Below, piece after piece: positions 1 to 7,829 of a stretch of DNA of 64,000 nucleotides. How positions within the stretch are numbered: the first letter of the stretch is position 1; each line of letters starts with the position of its first letter. The stretch comes from CAYHHI01 sp964356335 (GTDB lineage: Bacteria > Arandabacterota > Arandabacteria > Arandabacterales > Arandabacteraceae). The notes under the pieces are model-generated. The model saw only the letters and a program-made list of their open reading frames with translations. It had not been told where the DNA came from and ran no database searches. Location: assembly GCA_964356335.1 (NCBI GenBank), contig CAYHHI010000005.1, positions 1 to 64,000 of the forward strand, given 5' to 3'. A program made the translations under genes and the position numbers.

Positions 1-1163
1 TTTTTGTCATCAAGCCCGCGGGCGACTCTCACGGCTTTAGAGTGATCGGTTATGGCGATATACTTGTAGCCCAGTTTCCTGGCGAAGGCAGCCATCTCCT
101 CAGTGGTGTTTCCACCGTCGGTCGCCGTTGTATGCATCTGGAGGTCGCCCTTGATGTCCTTGAGGTCTATCAGGTGGGGCAGATTGCCTTGCTCGGCGGC
201 CTCGATCTCGCCCCAGTTCTCCCTGATCTCCGGGGGGATAAAGGGCAGGCCGACTGATCTGAACACATCCTCCTCGTCCTTGCCGGTGGTAAACTTCTCG
301 GTCTTCGCGTCGAAGACGCCGTATTCGCTTATCTTGAGCCCCATCCGCTTGCCCCTGTCCCGGATGGCGACGTTGTGGTCTTTGGAGCCTGTGAAATAGT
401 GCAGGGCCGCTCCATAGCTTTCCTTATGGAGAATCCTCAAATCCACCTGTATGCCGGACTTGAGAACGACGCTCGATTTGGTATCGCCCTTCGCGAGAAC
501 CTCTTCGACCGTATCCATCGATGTGAAAGTGTCCATGATCTTCTTTGAAGATTCGGATATCACAAGGATGTCGATGTCCCCTATGGTCTCCTTCATTCTG
601 CGAAGGCTCCCCGCCATGTCGATGCGCGACACGCCCTTGAGGTCGCTCAGCGTGCGCATTATGGACTCCGCGTACGTGAGGGCTTCGGAGAGTTTGGTGC
701 GCCCGCCGTGTTTTCGATGCTGCTCTATGCCTTTGAGGATTTTCTCCTCGAGTTTCTCTCCCATTCTCTCCAGGGAATGGAGCTTGCCCGCCCTGGCGGC
801 TCGCTCCAGATCTTCGACTGTGCGCACTCCGAGCTCCTCGTGGAGCCTCATCGCCAGTTTGGGCCCCACCCCGGGAATCTTCAAGAGGTCTACGAGCGGA
901 TAGACAGGATCCTTCTTGATCTCCTCATAGGACTTGCAGGTGCCCGTCTTCACGATCTCTTCGATCTTCTCGGCAAGGCTCTGGCCGATCCCGGGGACAT
1001 CCTGGAGAGTCCCTGCCCCGAGGAGCGTCTTGACATCCTCGGGCAGGTCGCGGGCCACGCGCGCGCCCCTACGGTATGATCGTATGCGAAAGGGGTTGTC
1101 GCCCTTCAGCTCAAGAACGTCCGCTATCTCCTCAAATATCCTTGCGATGTCGATGTTTTCCAA
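1..1163 (-). CDS. polX: DNA polymerase X family protein with PHP domain (C-terminus cut by window edge)
   Basis: Family X polymerases fill short gaps in base-excision repair, and bacterial PolX often adds a 3'-5' exonuclease in its C-terminal PHP domain. The first 387 codons are visible. The order is an N-terminal helix-hairpin-helix region with DVPGIG (about residue 53) and LKIPGVGPK (about 93), then the palm motif AGSLRR followed by GDIDILV (two catalytic Asp) and a third Asp in VDLRIL. The PHP domain opens with GDLQMHTTATDG (about 348). The start is a TTG at 1163 with GGGAGG eight bases upstream; I see no better ATG. The remaining PHP motifs lie outside the window. It diverges from the M50 protease gene. 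Confidence 0.93.
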   Translation of the reverse strand, partial: MENIDIARIFEEIADVLELKGDNPFRIRSYRRGARVARDLPEDVKTLLGAGTLQDVPGIGQSLAEKIEEIVKTGTCKSYEEIKKDPVYPLVDLLKIPGVGPKLAMRLHEELGVRTVEDLERAARAGKLHSLERMGEKLEEKILKGIEQHRKHGGRTKLSEALTYAESIMRTLSDLKGVSRIDMAGSLRRMKETIGDIDILVISESSKKIMDTFTSMDTVEEVLAKGDTKSSVVLKSGIQVDLRILHKESYGAALHYFTGSKDHNVAIRDRGKRMGLKISEYGVFDAKTEKFTTGKDEEDVFRSVGLPFIPPEIRENWGEIEAAEQGNLPHLIDLKDIKGDLQMHTTATDGGNTTEEMAAFARKLGYKYIAITDHSKAVRVARGLDDK

Positions 1164-1241
1164 GGCTCTGGCCTCCCGGAGAAGCCTATGCCACGCCTCC
1201 CGCGTAGTCAAGTTGGTTCGGGTGCTTCCAGGTGCTCGTCC

Positions 1242-1270
1242 TTGTAGTGGGGATCTCCATTTGATATGGT
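1242..1270 (+). promoter_or_regulatory. Candidate promoter of the M50 protease gene
   Basis: TTGTAG and TATGGT are separated by 17 bases, about 50 bases upstream of the ATG in the divergent polX/protease gap. The -35 match is weak (three of six), so this is tentative. Confidence 0.3.
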
Positions 1271-1321
1271 ACAGTATGGCGTAGCCGCGCAGGACAATGA
1301 CGAGAAACCAAGGAGGGCAGC

Positions 1322-2449
1322 ATGTTCAGGACCAACATAAAGCTCTTTAGCGTCTTCGGGATACCGATTGAACTCAACATCACGTGGTTTATCATATTCG
1401 CGCTTGTCGCCTGGAGCCTGGTCTCACTCTACTTTCCGACGAACTATCCCAACTACTCTGTTGTCTCCCACTGGATCATGGGTATAGTCGCCGCACTCAT
1501 GCTATTCGCTTCGGTGGTCCTTCACGAGCTCGGGCACTCCTATGTCGCCAAGACCCACGGGGTGCCGATAAAGCGCATCACGCTTTTCCTCTTCGGTGGA
1601 GTCTCGCAGCTGACGAAGGAGGCCGCTGATCCATCCACGGAGATAAAGATCGCGATTGCAGGGCCCGGCGTGAGCTTCATCCTGATGGGCATCTTCGCCT
1701 TCATCTATATCATGACGTCACGTGGCCACTTCCTTGCAGGGGCCGGCCCCGTCCTCAAGTATCTTGCCTTCGTCAACGGTATTCTCGGGGCGTTCAATCT
1801 CATTCCGGGCTTTCCGCTCGATGGCGGAAGACTCCTCAGGGCGGCGATCTGGAAGGCAACGGGCAGCCTTCGCCGTTCAACCTATGTCGCAACCCGAGTT
1901 GGTGGGATCGTGGGCATCGCATTCATCGCAATCGGCTTTCTTTCGGTTTTCAGAGGCCAGTTCATTTACGGCCTGTGGATGGTGATGATCGGATTCTTCT
2001 TGAGGCAGGCGGCAGAGGCGAGCTACTTCCAGGTCGTCATGGAAGGCGCACTCAAGGGGATGAAGGTCCACGAAGTGATGAAATCCGATGTGGTTACTGT
2101 GTCCGAGAACCTCAGCGTAAGAGATCTTGTTGATGATTACTTCTTCAAATATCACTATGACTGTTTTCCTGTGGCAGATGAGGGGAGACTCATGGGCCTG
2201 GTGACGCTCAATGACATAAAGAGGGTCTCCCGGGAGAGATGGGCCGATACTCAGATCGGGGAGGTCATGCAGAAGGACCTGCCCGCCTTCAGTGTCACAC
2301 CCAATGAAGAGGTATCAGCAGTTCTCACGCGCGTAATAAGAGACCAGTGCGGAAGGCTGCCGGTGGTCGAGGGCGAGCGAGTGGTTGGGATCGTCACGCG
2401 GAAGGACATCATGGAAGCCCTGAGGGTGATCTCCGATCTCAGCCGGTAG
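1322..2449 (+). CDS. M50 (site-2 protease family) membrane metalloprotease with C-terminal CBS pair
   Basis: Intramembrane zinc protease, 375 aa, of the kind that cleaves membrane-bound regulators. The zinc motif HELGH is at residues 68-72, inside a transmembrane segment, and the distal NLIPGFPLDGG motif (third ligand Asp about 167) sits near residue 159. Several hydrophobic helices span about 15-235, followed by two CBS domains (about 250-375), which usually bind adenine nucleotides. This matches the M50/CBS subfamily. The start is supported by AAGGAGG seven bases upstream. The substrate is unknown; anti-sigma factors are typical S2P targets, but the anti-sigma-like gene nearby encodes a soluble protein. 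Confidence 0.93.
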   Translation: MFRTNIKLFSVFGIPIELNITWFIIFALVAWSLVSLYFPTNYPNYSVVSHWIMGIVAALMLFASVVLHELGHSYVAKTHGVPIKRITLFLFGGVSQLTKEAADPSTEIKIAIAGPGVSFILMGIFAFIYIMTSRGHFLAGAGPVLKYLAFVNGILGAFNLIPGFPLDGGRLLRAAIWKATGSLRRSTYVATRVGGIVGIAFIAIGFLSVFRGQFIYGLWMVMIGFFLRQAAEASYFQVVMEGALKGMKVHEVMKSDVVTVSENLSVRDLVDDYFFKYHYDCFPVADEGRLMGLVTLNDIKRVSRERWADTQIGEVMQKDLPAFSVTPNEEVSAVLTRVIRDQCGRLPVVEGERVVGIVTRKDIMEALRVISDLSR

Positions 2450-2509
2450 GGCGATTTACGCGCTGTCGACAGGATAATGGGCAAAGGCTTAAGAGATGCG
2501 GTCGCGGGC

Positions 2510-3145
2510 TTACTGAATATCCAATCTTATCTTTCCGACTTCCTCGATTTCGATCCCGTAAACGCCGGGTTTGAGCGCTGAAAAACTCATCTTCCCCTGA
2601 CGCGAGTACTTGGTCTCCGAGGCTCCCGGAGAATAGAGTTTAGCCTTGATGCCATCGGGCTTTGCCGATGAGGCTTCCTCCACGATTGTAAGTTTCGGCA
2701 CAGCCTCCTGCTTGCCGGCAGCGAATTCCAGGGTGACAAGATAGCCCGAGAGCGATTTTGCGATTCGCAGATTCGGGCCGGCCTGTTTCTCGCCGCGCAC
2801 GGCCACAGGGGCGAACCTTCCGGGCAGAAGAAGATTGCCTGTTGTCTCGAGCAACTTGCAGATGCCGTTCTTCAAGGCAAGAGTGACATCGAACTCCGGC
2901 AGAGTCTGGGTATGTCGGGCGATTATGCTCTCGGCCCTCGCCAGGGCCTCCGCAGGCATGCCGGCTGCAAGCTCTGTCTCCGGGAGCAAGAGCTGCTTGA
3001 GCTCGGCAACGTTGTGGAGACAGAAACTGCACCTCACAAGGTGATCCTCTATCCGCTTGCGCTCATCCGGCCTCGCTACGCCGTCCACATAGGACGCGAC
3101 TTCATCATCGCTGAGGCACTTCTCTCTTGAATTCTTTTCTTTCAT
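2510..3145 (-). CDS. Zinc-finger anti-sigma-factor-like protein
   Basis: 211 aa. The N-terminus carries a zf-HC2/ZAS-type zinc site: C10, H35, C39, C42 (HLVRCSFC), the fold used by many ECF anti-sigma factors to bind region 2/4 of their sigma partner. There is no convincing transmembrane helix, so it is predicted cytosolic, unlike classical RIP-controlled anti-sigmas. Residues 85-211 are an uncharacterised, probably beta-rich region. It is the last gene of the operon CHAT-PEGA, thioredoxin-fold lipoprotein, ECF sigma, zinc finger, and follows the sigma gene after 140 bases. The anti-sigma role is inferred from fold and position. Confidence 0.8.
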   Translation of the reverse strand: MKEKNSREKCLSDDEVASYVDGVARPDERKRIEDHLVRCSFCLHNVAELKQLLLPETELAAGMPAEALARAESIIARHTQTLPEFDVTLALKNGICKLLETTGNLLLPGRFAPVAVRGEKQAGPNLRIAKSLSGYLVTLEFAAGKQEAVPKLTIVEEASSAKPDGIKAKLYSPGASETKYSRQGKMSFSALKPGVYGIEIEEVGKIRLDIQ

Positions 3146-3180
3146 CTTCGCACCGGCTCTGAACTCCTTGTGACTTCAGG

Positions 3181-3200
3181 TTGTACCTTGTTGTACCTTA
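3181..3200 (-). repeat. Tandem 10-bp direct repeat between sigma and anti-sigma genes
   Basis: TTGTACCTTG (3181-3190) is immediately followed by TTGTACCTTA (3191-3200), two head-to-tail copies with one mismatch, 36 bases upstream of the anti-sigma start. Tandem 10-bp units put both copies on one DNA face, as in an operator. No function is known. Confidence 0.5.
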
Positions 3201-3285
3201 AGGATTATCTGCTCTCGATTCCTTACGCAAGCACTTCATGTCTTCTCGGTTTCCTGGCCTGCCTCACCCACGTTCAATTAGACGT

Positions 3286-3879
3286 CTAGAATCTCCCTTT
3301 ATCAACTAACTCTCTCAGCCTCTTTAGGGCCCTCGACTTTCTTGCGGAGACTGCGTCGACAGACAGGTTGACGAGCTCCGCGATCTCTCTATCCTTCATA
3401 CCCTCAATGTAATAGAGTTTCAATATCAATTGTTCCGGGCCTGCAAGTTTCTCGAGCGCCTCTTCCAGGGAAAGTCGCACCTCAATCTCGTGGTCAAGAT
3501 CCACCTCCGCCGCAAGCACCTTCTCGAGTCCGTCGTCGCCGTCTTCATGAGACCCGGGGAGGGGTGCGCTGATTGATACGGTGGGCCGTCTTTTCAAGGA
3601 GCGGAGGTGGTCATAGGTCCTGTTTCTTGCAATGCTGACGAGGTAGGTTGTGAACTTGGAATTCGATCTGAAGCCTCGGAGCGCCGCGCAATGGTCGGCA
3701 AGCAATTTCTCGATGATGCCCGCGAATATGTCTTCTGCAACCGTTGGTTCGTGGATCGAGAACTTGCCGAGAAGGATCTTTATGGTCCCGTAGAGCATGT
3801 TGCCGTAAGACTCGAGAAACCTTTTCCAGCTCCGGTCATCCCCGGCGATACATCTTTCTATCAGTTCGCGTTCTGTCAT
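3286..3879 (-). CDS. ECF-type RNA polymerase sigma factor
   Basis: 197 aa, the usual ECF size. Region 2 is at about residues 8-98 with the core/-10 recognition helix around FTTYLVSIARNRTYDHL (76-92). Region 4 helix-turn-helix is at about 138-193 (EQLILKLYYIEGMKDREIA and a recognition helix ending SARKSRALKRLREL). An acidic linker (about 108-135) separates them. It lies 87 bases downstream of the thioredoxin-fold gene and 140 bases upstream of the zinc-finger gene, so it is likely co-transcribed with both and with the CHAT gene. The gene directs a subset of promoters; the regulon is unknown. No TTG-type promoter is evident just upstream. Confidence 0.93.
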   Translation of the reverse strand: MTERELIERCIAGDDRSWKRFLESYGNMLYGTIKILLGKFSIHEPTVAEDIFAGIIEKLLADHCAALRGFRSNSKFTTYLVSIARNRTYDHLRSLKRRPTVSISAPLPGSHEDGDDGLEKVLAAEVDLDHEIEVRLSLEEALEKLAGPEQLILKLYYIEGMKDREIAELVNLSVDAVSARKSRALKRLRELVDKGRF

Positions 3880-3966
3880 TTGGATTCTGTCACCGAGTCT
3901 TCCTATTCAACTCTGTTTCTCGTGATTGGTCTCAGTTTCGTCGTGCGGCAGCGTGATGTCGTCCAC

Positions 3967-4557
3967 TTATTCCAGCACCAGCAGGATAATGCCGAATATG
4001 GCGACTGGAATCAAGGCGGATAAGAAACGCCAGCGATGTGCGTGCCGTGTCTCAAGCATCGCCGTCAGGTTGCTGTCAAGCGACTCGCCGCCGCCCAGCA
4101 TGATCTTGGTGACGTTGCCTTTTCCGTCGAGGAGCACCATCGCAGGCAGGACATCCTGGTGAATGAGCCCGCTGATCGTGAGACGGTCTGCGTCCACGTA
4201 GACGGGCACGGCGAGATCCATCTTGAAGGCGGTCTCGCGCGCATCGTCAGGGCTTGCAAGCAAAATGCATACGGGCTTGATCTTCTTGACTTCGATTCGC
4301 TCGGCCTGGCTGTCGAAGTGAACCGTACCTTCCCGGCATTTTGTCAAGGCAGGATCGCAGATGAATAGGAGGGTCGGCTTTCCGGCGGAAATGCTGCGAA
4401 GGTCATGAGGCCTGTCCCAGAGATCGGTAACCACGATGTCGCCGGTGGCCTGTGGGGTATTGGCAGAAGCACAAGCAGAGAGGATGATTGAAAGTCCCAC
4501 CAGAACGCAAAGCCCAGAAGCTACCGCGATGTGTCGACGTTCGGGTGACGCTATCAT
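3967..4557 (-). CDS. Thioredoxin-fold (TlpA/redoxin-like) lipoprotein lacking the CxxC motif
   Basis: 196 aa. The start is ATG at 4557, sharing ATGA with the stop of the upstream CHAT gene (4-base overlap), so the two are translationally coupled. A signal with lipobox LSAC (about residues 27-30) predicts export and lipidation. The thioredoxin-like core has LLFICDP, then TKCREG at the usual active-site helix: only the second cysteine of a CxxC is kept, with a separate Cys seven residues earlier. A cis-proline-like motif (VLPAMVLLD) follows. A hydrophobic C-terminal helix (about 175-195) would give a second anchor. It may be a redox sensor or a non-catalytic relative rather than a disulfide reductase. 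Confidence 0.78.
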   Translation of the reverse strand: MIASPERRHIAVASGLCVLVGLSIILSACASANTPQATGDIVVTDLWDRPHDLRSISAGKPTLLFICDPALTKCREGTVHFDSQAERIEVKKIKPVCILLASPDDARETAFKMDLAVPVYVDADRLTISGLIHQDVLPAMVLLDGKGNVTKIMLGGGESLDSNLTAMLETRHAHRWRFLSALIPVAIFGIILLVLE

Positions 4558-6032
4558 CGCTGTTTCTGGAGAGTCGCCTTCACCGTCGTCCTCGGCGATT
4601 CCTTGATCTCCACAGATGCTTCCCATCTCTTGTAACCTGCCTTCTCCAGCACCACCTCGTGAGTGCCGACTGGGACCTCAAATGTGTAAGGCGTTACTCC
4701 GACTTCCTTGCCATCAAGGAGTATCCGTGCGTCTCTCGGTGTGGACTCCACGACAAGGTATCCCACGGCAGCCTGGACCGGTGTTCTTGGGACCTCCTGG
4801 GAGGTCGGTCCCGGGGCCTCCTGAGGTGTTGCTACGGTCGGCTCCTCGGGAGCCTCCTTCATCGTCGCCATGGGAATCAGTATGACGGCTGCCAGAACCA
4901 GGAGAATAGCGGACAGGGCGACGGGCCTTCTCGATCTGCGCTTAGGCGAGGGGATTTCAATCTGGGGCTCGGCCCCCTTCTCCAATAACCGCAGACGCGG
5001 GTCTCCATAGAGCGTATAGGAAGCCCATGTGGGATCGTGAAGTCCCATCTCCTCGGCGGTCTCCATCCTGGCCTGCCTCAGGGCTTCGCCGAAGGTCATG
5101 CCGGCAAGCAGGTGAGCGTAGAAGCGTGATGCGGTGAAGGTTGCTGACTTGCTCCTCAGGTCCCAGAGCGAGGCCAGGCAGGCTCGTGTGCCTCTCCGCA
5201 ACAGAGTCTCGATGAGACCCAGCGAGCCTTTCCATGTCTCCTGTGAAGCCGGCGTGCAAACATTCAGGAAGGCAAATGCGGGTGCATCCTGAAGCCCCTT
5301 GATCGAGTAACCGCCGAGGACCTTGCCGGCCCCCAGCCTGATGCCGGTCAAGTGCTCGTCATCGGAGACCACGCCATGGCCGCTAAAGTGGAAGATTGTA
5401 GCTCCGGGCAGATCCGTCAGGATATGTTTCTGATCCGCCTCGTTTCCCACTGCTATCTTGAGAGCGAAATCGCGCCTCTTCTTGAAAATATGCCGGACAG
5501 CATCGATTTCGTTCTCGACGTCCTTGGTGATCGCGGCATCCTCAGACGGATCGCCGATCACGACTACGCTATAAGGCTCTTTCCGCGGCGAGACCCGGTG
5601 GACTTCCGCATCTTCAGCGTAAAGGATTCTTCCCAGTGGGAAGCTGTGGGCCAGGAAGGATTTGCCGTCGTACATGAGTTCAAACGGAAGATAGGCAAGT
5701 GACTTATCTATCTTGAGAATCACGAATGGCCTGTCACTGTCGGGTGTGGCGGATGCGCGCTGGGCCAGGTCTCTTATGCGGTCACATTCGTCCTTGAAGA
5801 GTTCCTGAAAGAGCGCAAGTCCCAGTGAACGATAAGCGGCAGCTTCATGGGGCCCTGCGGATTCCCGCAAGGCATCCTCCACAGTCTCATGAATAGCGCT
5901 CCATATTCCGTCAACCACCGACCTGTCGGCAAGCCACTTCTTCACGATGGGCGAGGCCTCAAGGTGATAGTCTATGCTCACGGAGAGTGCATCCGGCGAG
6001 ACGCCGGTGATTGCGATTTCAATGGATTTCAT
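4554..6032 (-). CDS. CHAT-domain protease-like protein with transmembrane helix and PEGA domain
   Basis: 492 aa. CHAT domains are caspase/separase-like cysteine peptidases. Residues about 100-350 carry the paired catalytic motifs HFSGHG (His219) and FLNVCTP (Cys259), so the dyad is intact. A basic stretch (KRRSRR, 364-369) precedes a single transmembrane helix (about 370-390), then a Pro/Glu/Thr linker and a PEGA domain (about 424-490), a small beta domain usually found outside the cytoplasm. With no signal peptide and positive charges before the helix, CHAT should be cytosolic and PEGA periplasmic. It is first in the operon with the thioredoxin-fold lipoprotein, ECF sigma factor and zinc-finger protein. 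Start: ATG with GGAGG four bases upstream. Confidence 0.9.
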   Translation of the reverse strand: MKSIEIAITGVSPDALSVSIDYHLEASPIVKKWLADRSVVDGIWSAIHETVEDALRESAGPHEAAAYRSLGLALFQELFKDECDRIRDLAQRASATPDSDRPFVILKIDKSLAYLPFELMYDGKSFLAHSFPLGRILYAEDAEVHRVSPRKEPYSVVVIGDPSEDAAITKDVENEIDAVRHIFKKRRDFALKIAVGNEADQKHILTDLPGATIFHFSGHGVVSDDEHLTGIRLGAGKVLGGYSIKGLQDAPAFAFLNVCTPASQETWKGSLGLIETLLRRGTRACLASLWDLRSKSATFTASRFYAHLLAGMTFGEALRQARMETAEEMGLHDPTWASYTLYGDPRLRLLEKGAEPQIEIPSPKRRSRRPVALSAILLVLAAVILIPMATMKEAPEEPTVATPQEAPGPTSQEVPRTPVQAAVGYLVVESTPRDARILLDGKEVGVTPYTFEVPVGTHEVVLEKAGYKRWEASVEIKESPRTTVKATLQKQR

Positions 6033-6047
6033 GCCGCCTCCACAGGC

Positions 6048-6076
6048 ATCTTATTCGATAATCATCGGTGTTTCAA
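6048..6076 (-). promoter_or_regulatory. Candidate sigma-70 promoter of the CHAT/ECF operon
   Basis: On the reverse strand TTGAAA (6076-6071) and TAAGAT (6053-6048) are 17 bases apart, five of six matches in the -35 box. The predicted start lies about ten bases before the ATG at 6032, giving a very short leader beginning close to the ribosome site. Confidence 0.5.
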
Positions 6077-6093
6077 GCCCAACCGGAACATGC

Positions 6094-6123
6094 TTGACAC
6101 TTGCATTTGCATTCAAATACAGT
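6094..6123 (+). promoter_or_regulatory. Candidate promoter of the rhomboid/endonuclease V genes
   Basis: A consensus -35 TTGACA (6094-6099) and TACAGT (6118-6123) are separated by 18 bases, about 40 bases before the GTG start of the rhomboid gene. Confidence 0.55.
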
Positions 6124-6166
6124 AACTAGTTAGGAAGACGAGCCAAGCAAACGAGAGGAAGCGCCC

Positions 6167-6973
6167 GTGGAGAAGGGCTATCGCGCGTACACATATTCGG
6201 TAGTTCCGGCAACCACCAGGGTCGTCCGCTGGCTTCTCATCCTGAACGTTGCGGTCTTCATTCTCCAGCGCATCTTCCTTGACAGATACCTGGACATCCT
6301 GGGCCTGGTGCCGGCGGCCTTCCTGGGTAGAGGTTTCCTGTGGCAGATAGTCACTTACATGTTCCTGCACGGAAGCATTATTCACATCTTCTTCAACATG
6401 CTCTTCCTCTGGATGATGGGCTCGGAGATCGAAAGACAATGGGGAGGCAAGGAATTTCTAAAATACTATCTGGTGACGGGGTGTGGGGCGGGTCTTGTCA
6501 ATGTCCTGGTTCAGCCCCGCGCCTCGATTCCTACTATAGGCGCGTCAGGCGCCATCTTTGGAATCATAATCGCCTTTGCGCTGGCGTTCCCCGATAGGGA
6601 AGTCCTGCTCTACTTCTTCATAAGGATCAAGGCCAAGTATTTTGCGCTTCTGGTTGGAGCACTCGAGCTGCTCGCGCTTATTGCCCTGCCGAATGCCGGA
6701 ATAGCAAGATTTGCCCATCTCGGCGGGCTCTTGATCGGCTATGTGTACATGAAGCACGAAAGCCTTGTCTACCCCCTGAAGAGGAAGGTGCTCAACTGGG
6801 AAGCGAAGAGGGCGGATGCGGCCCGCCGCAGCGAGGAGGCAAGGCAGGTGTGGGTGCGCGAGGAGATTGACCGCCTCCTCGACAAGATCGGTACACAAGG
6901 TATCGACTCCTTGAGCGACAAGGAAAAGCGTTTCCTTGAAGAGCAGAGCGGAAGACGGGCTCAACTGCATTGA
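6167..6973 (+). CDS. Rhomboid-family intramembrane serine protease
   Basis: 268 aa. Six or so transmembrane helices occupy residues 20-195. The rhomboid signatures are present: HIFFN in TM2 (His73, Asn77), GASGAIFG with catalytic Ser127, and AHLGG with catalytic His184. Rhomboids cleave membrane-anchored substrates inside the bilayer. The C-terminal 70 residues are hydrophilic and charged, ending in a short helical module (LDKIGTQGIDSLSDKEKRF) common to bacterial rhomboids of this type. Start is GTG at 6167 with GAGGAA eight bases upstream. Endonuclease V follows after 51 bases. Confidence 0.93.
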   Translation: MEKGYRAYTYSVVPATTRVVRWLLILNVAVFILQRIFLDRYLDILGLVPAAFLGRGFLWQIVTYMFLHGSIIHIFFNMLFLWMMGSEIERQWGGKEFLKYYLVTGCGAGLVNVLVQPRASIPTIGASGAIFGIIIAFALAFPDREVLLYFFIRIKAKYFALLVGALELLALIALPNAGIARFAHLGGLLIGYVYMKHESLVYPLKRKVLNWEAKRADAARRSEEARQVWVREEIDRLLDKIGTQGIDSLSDKEKRFLEEQSGRRAQLH

Positions 6974-7024
6974 GTTTGATCGGATTGAGTCTCCTCGAGA
7001 GAAGATCTTGATTGGGAGGAGAAT

Positions 7025-7729
7025 TTGAAATCCCGCAACCTGCATTCCTGGAATGTAACCACGGGTGAGGCCAGGGATATCCAACTGCGGCTCTCCGAGA
7101 TGGTAGATGTTGTCTGGGATGGGAGACAGGTGAGGGTTGTGGCCGGCGCCGATGTCGGGTTTCCTGACAGATCGACTGTGCTTGCCGCTGTTGTCGTGCT
7201 GACGTATCCCGAGCTTAAGGTGATCGAGACACGTGTGACAGAGAAGCCGTGTACCTTTCCCTATGTTCCCGGCCTCCTTGCTTTCAGAGAAGCGCCCGGG
7301 CTCCTTTGTGCGCTCGAAGCCATCAAAACTGAGGTGGATCTTCTGATGTGTGATGCTCAGGGCCTTGCTCACCCGCGGAGGATGGGGCTTGCAACCCACG
7401 TCGGGATCCTCCTTGATTGCCCCGTCGTAGGATGCGCGAAATCCCTCTTGTACGGGAAGTTCGAAGAAGTCGCGAAAAAGAAAGGATCTTACTCCTACAT
7501 ACGGAACGATTCCGGTGGGACGATCGGAGCGGCACTCAGAACAAGGGATGCTGTCGAGCCCGTCTATGTTTCCCTCGGGAACAGGATAGATCTCAAGACG
7601 GCGATTGAAGTTGTGCTTAAGTGTTGCCGCAAGTATCGCATTCCTGAGCCATTGAGGTTCGCTCACAAGCTGAGCACAGGTGAGGAATTGCGTGCTGATT
7701 TGAGGGAGGATGAGCCGGAGCGTTCTTGA
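7025..7729 (+). CDS. nfi: Endonuclease V (deoxyinosine 3'-endonuclease)
   Basis: Cleaves DNA one base 3' of deoxyinosine, starting repair of deaminated adenine. 234 aa, the normal size. Family motifs are present: VAGADVGF with a catalytic Asp, FPYVPGLLAFREAP (Tyr wedge and catalytic Glu), DAQGLAHPRRMGLATHVG with the next catalytic Asp, and a conserved lysine in GCAKSLLYG. The start is TTG at 7025 with GGGAGGA four to five bases upstream; no alternative start fits the N-terminal alignment better. It lies between the rhomboid gene and endonuclease III. Confidence 0.94.
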   Translation: MKSRNLHSWNVTTGEARDIQLRLSEMVDVVWDGRQVRVVAGADVGFPDRSTVLAAVVVLTYPELKVIETRVTEKPCTFPYVPGLLAFREAPGLLCALEAIKTEVDLLMCDAQGLAHPRRMGLATHVGILLDCPVVGCAKSLLYGKFEEVAKKKGSYSYIRNDSGGTIGAALRTRDAVEPVYVSLGNRIDLKTAIEVVLKCCRKYRIPEPLRFAHKLSTGEELRADLREDEPERS

Positions 7730-7829
7730 TGGTGTTTCTTCTTGACGCAGGGGTCTCTCTAGAGAGGCATTGCAAATGATCTGAGCGTCGGTTTAAGATG
7801 TAATCCAACGATCCGGTAGAGGTAGGCGA

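Noticed and set aside
6545..7666. A 373-codon open frame on the reverse strand
   Set aside because: It lies opposite the rhomboid and endonuclease V genes, whose motifs are unambiguous; its translation shows no domain and looks like antisense of codon-biased DNA.
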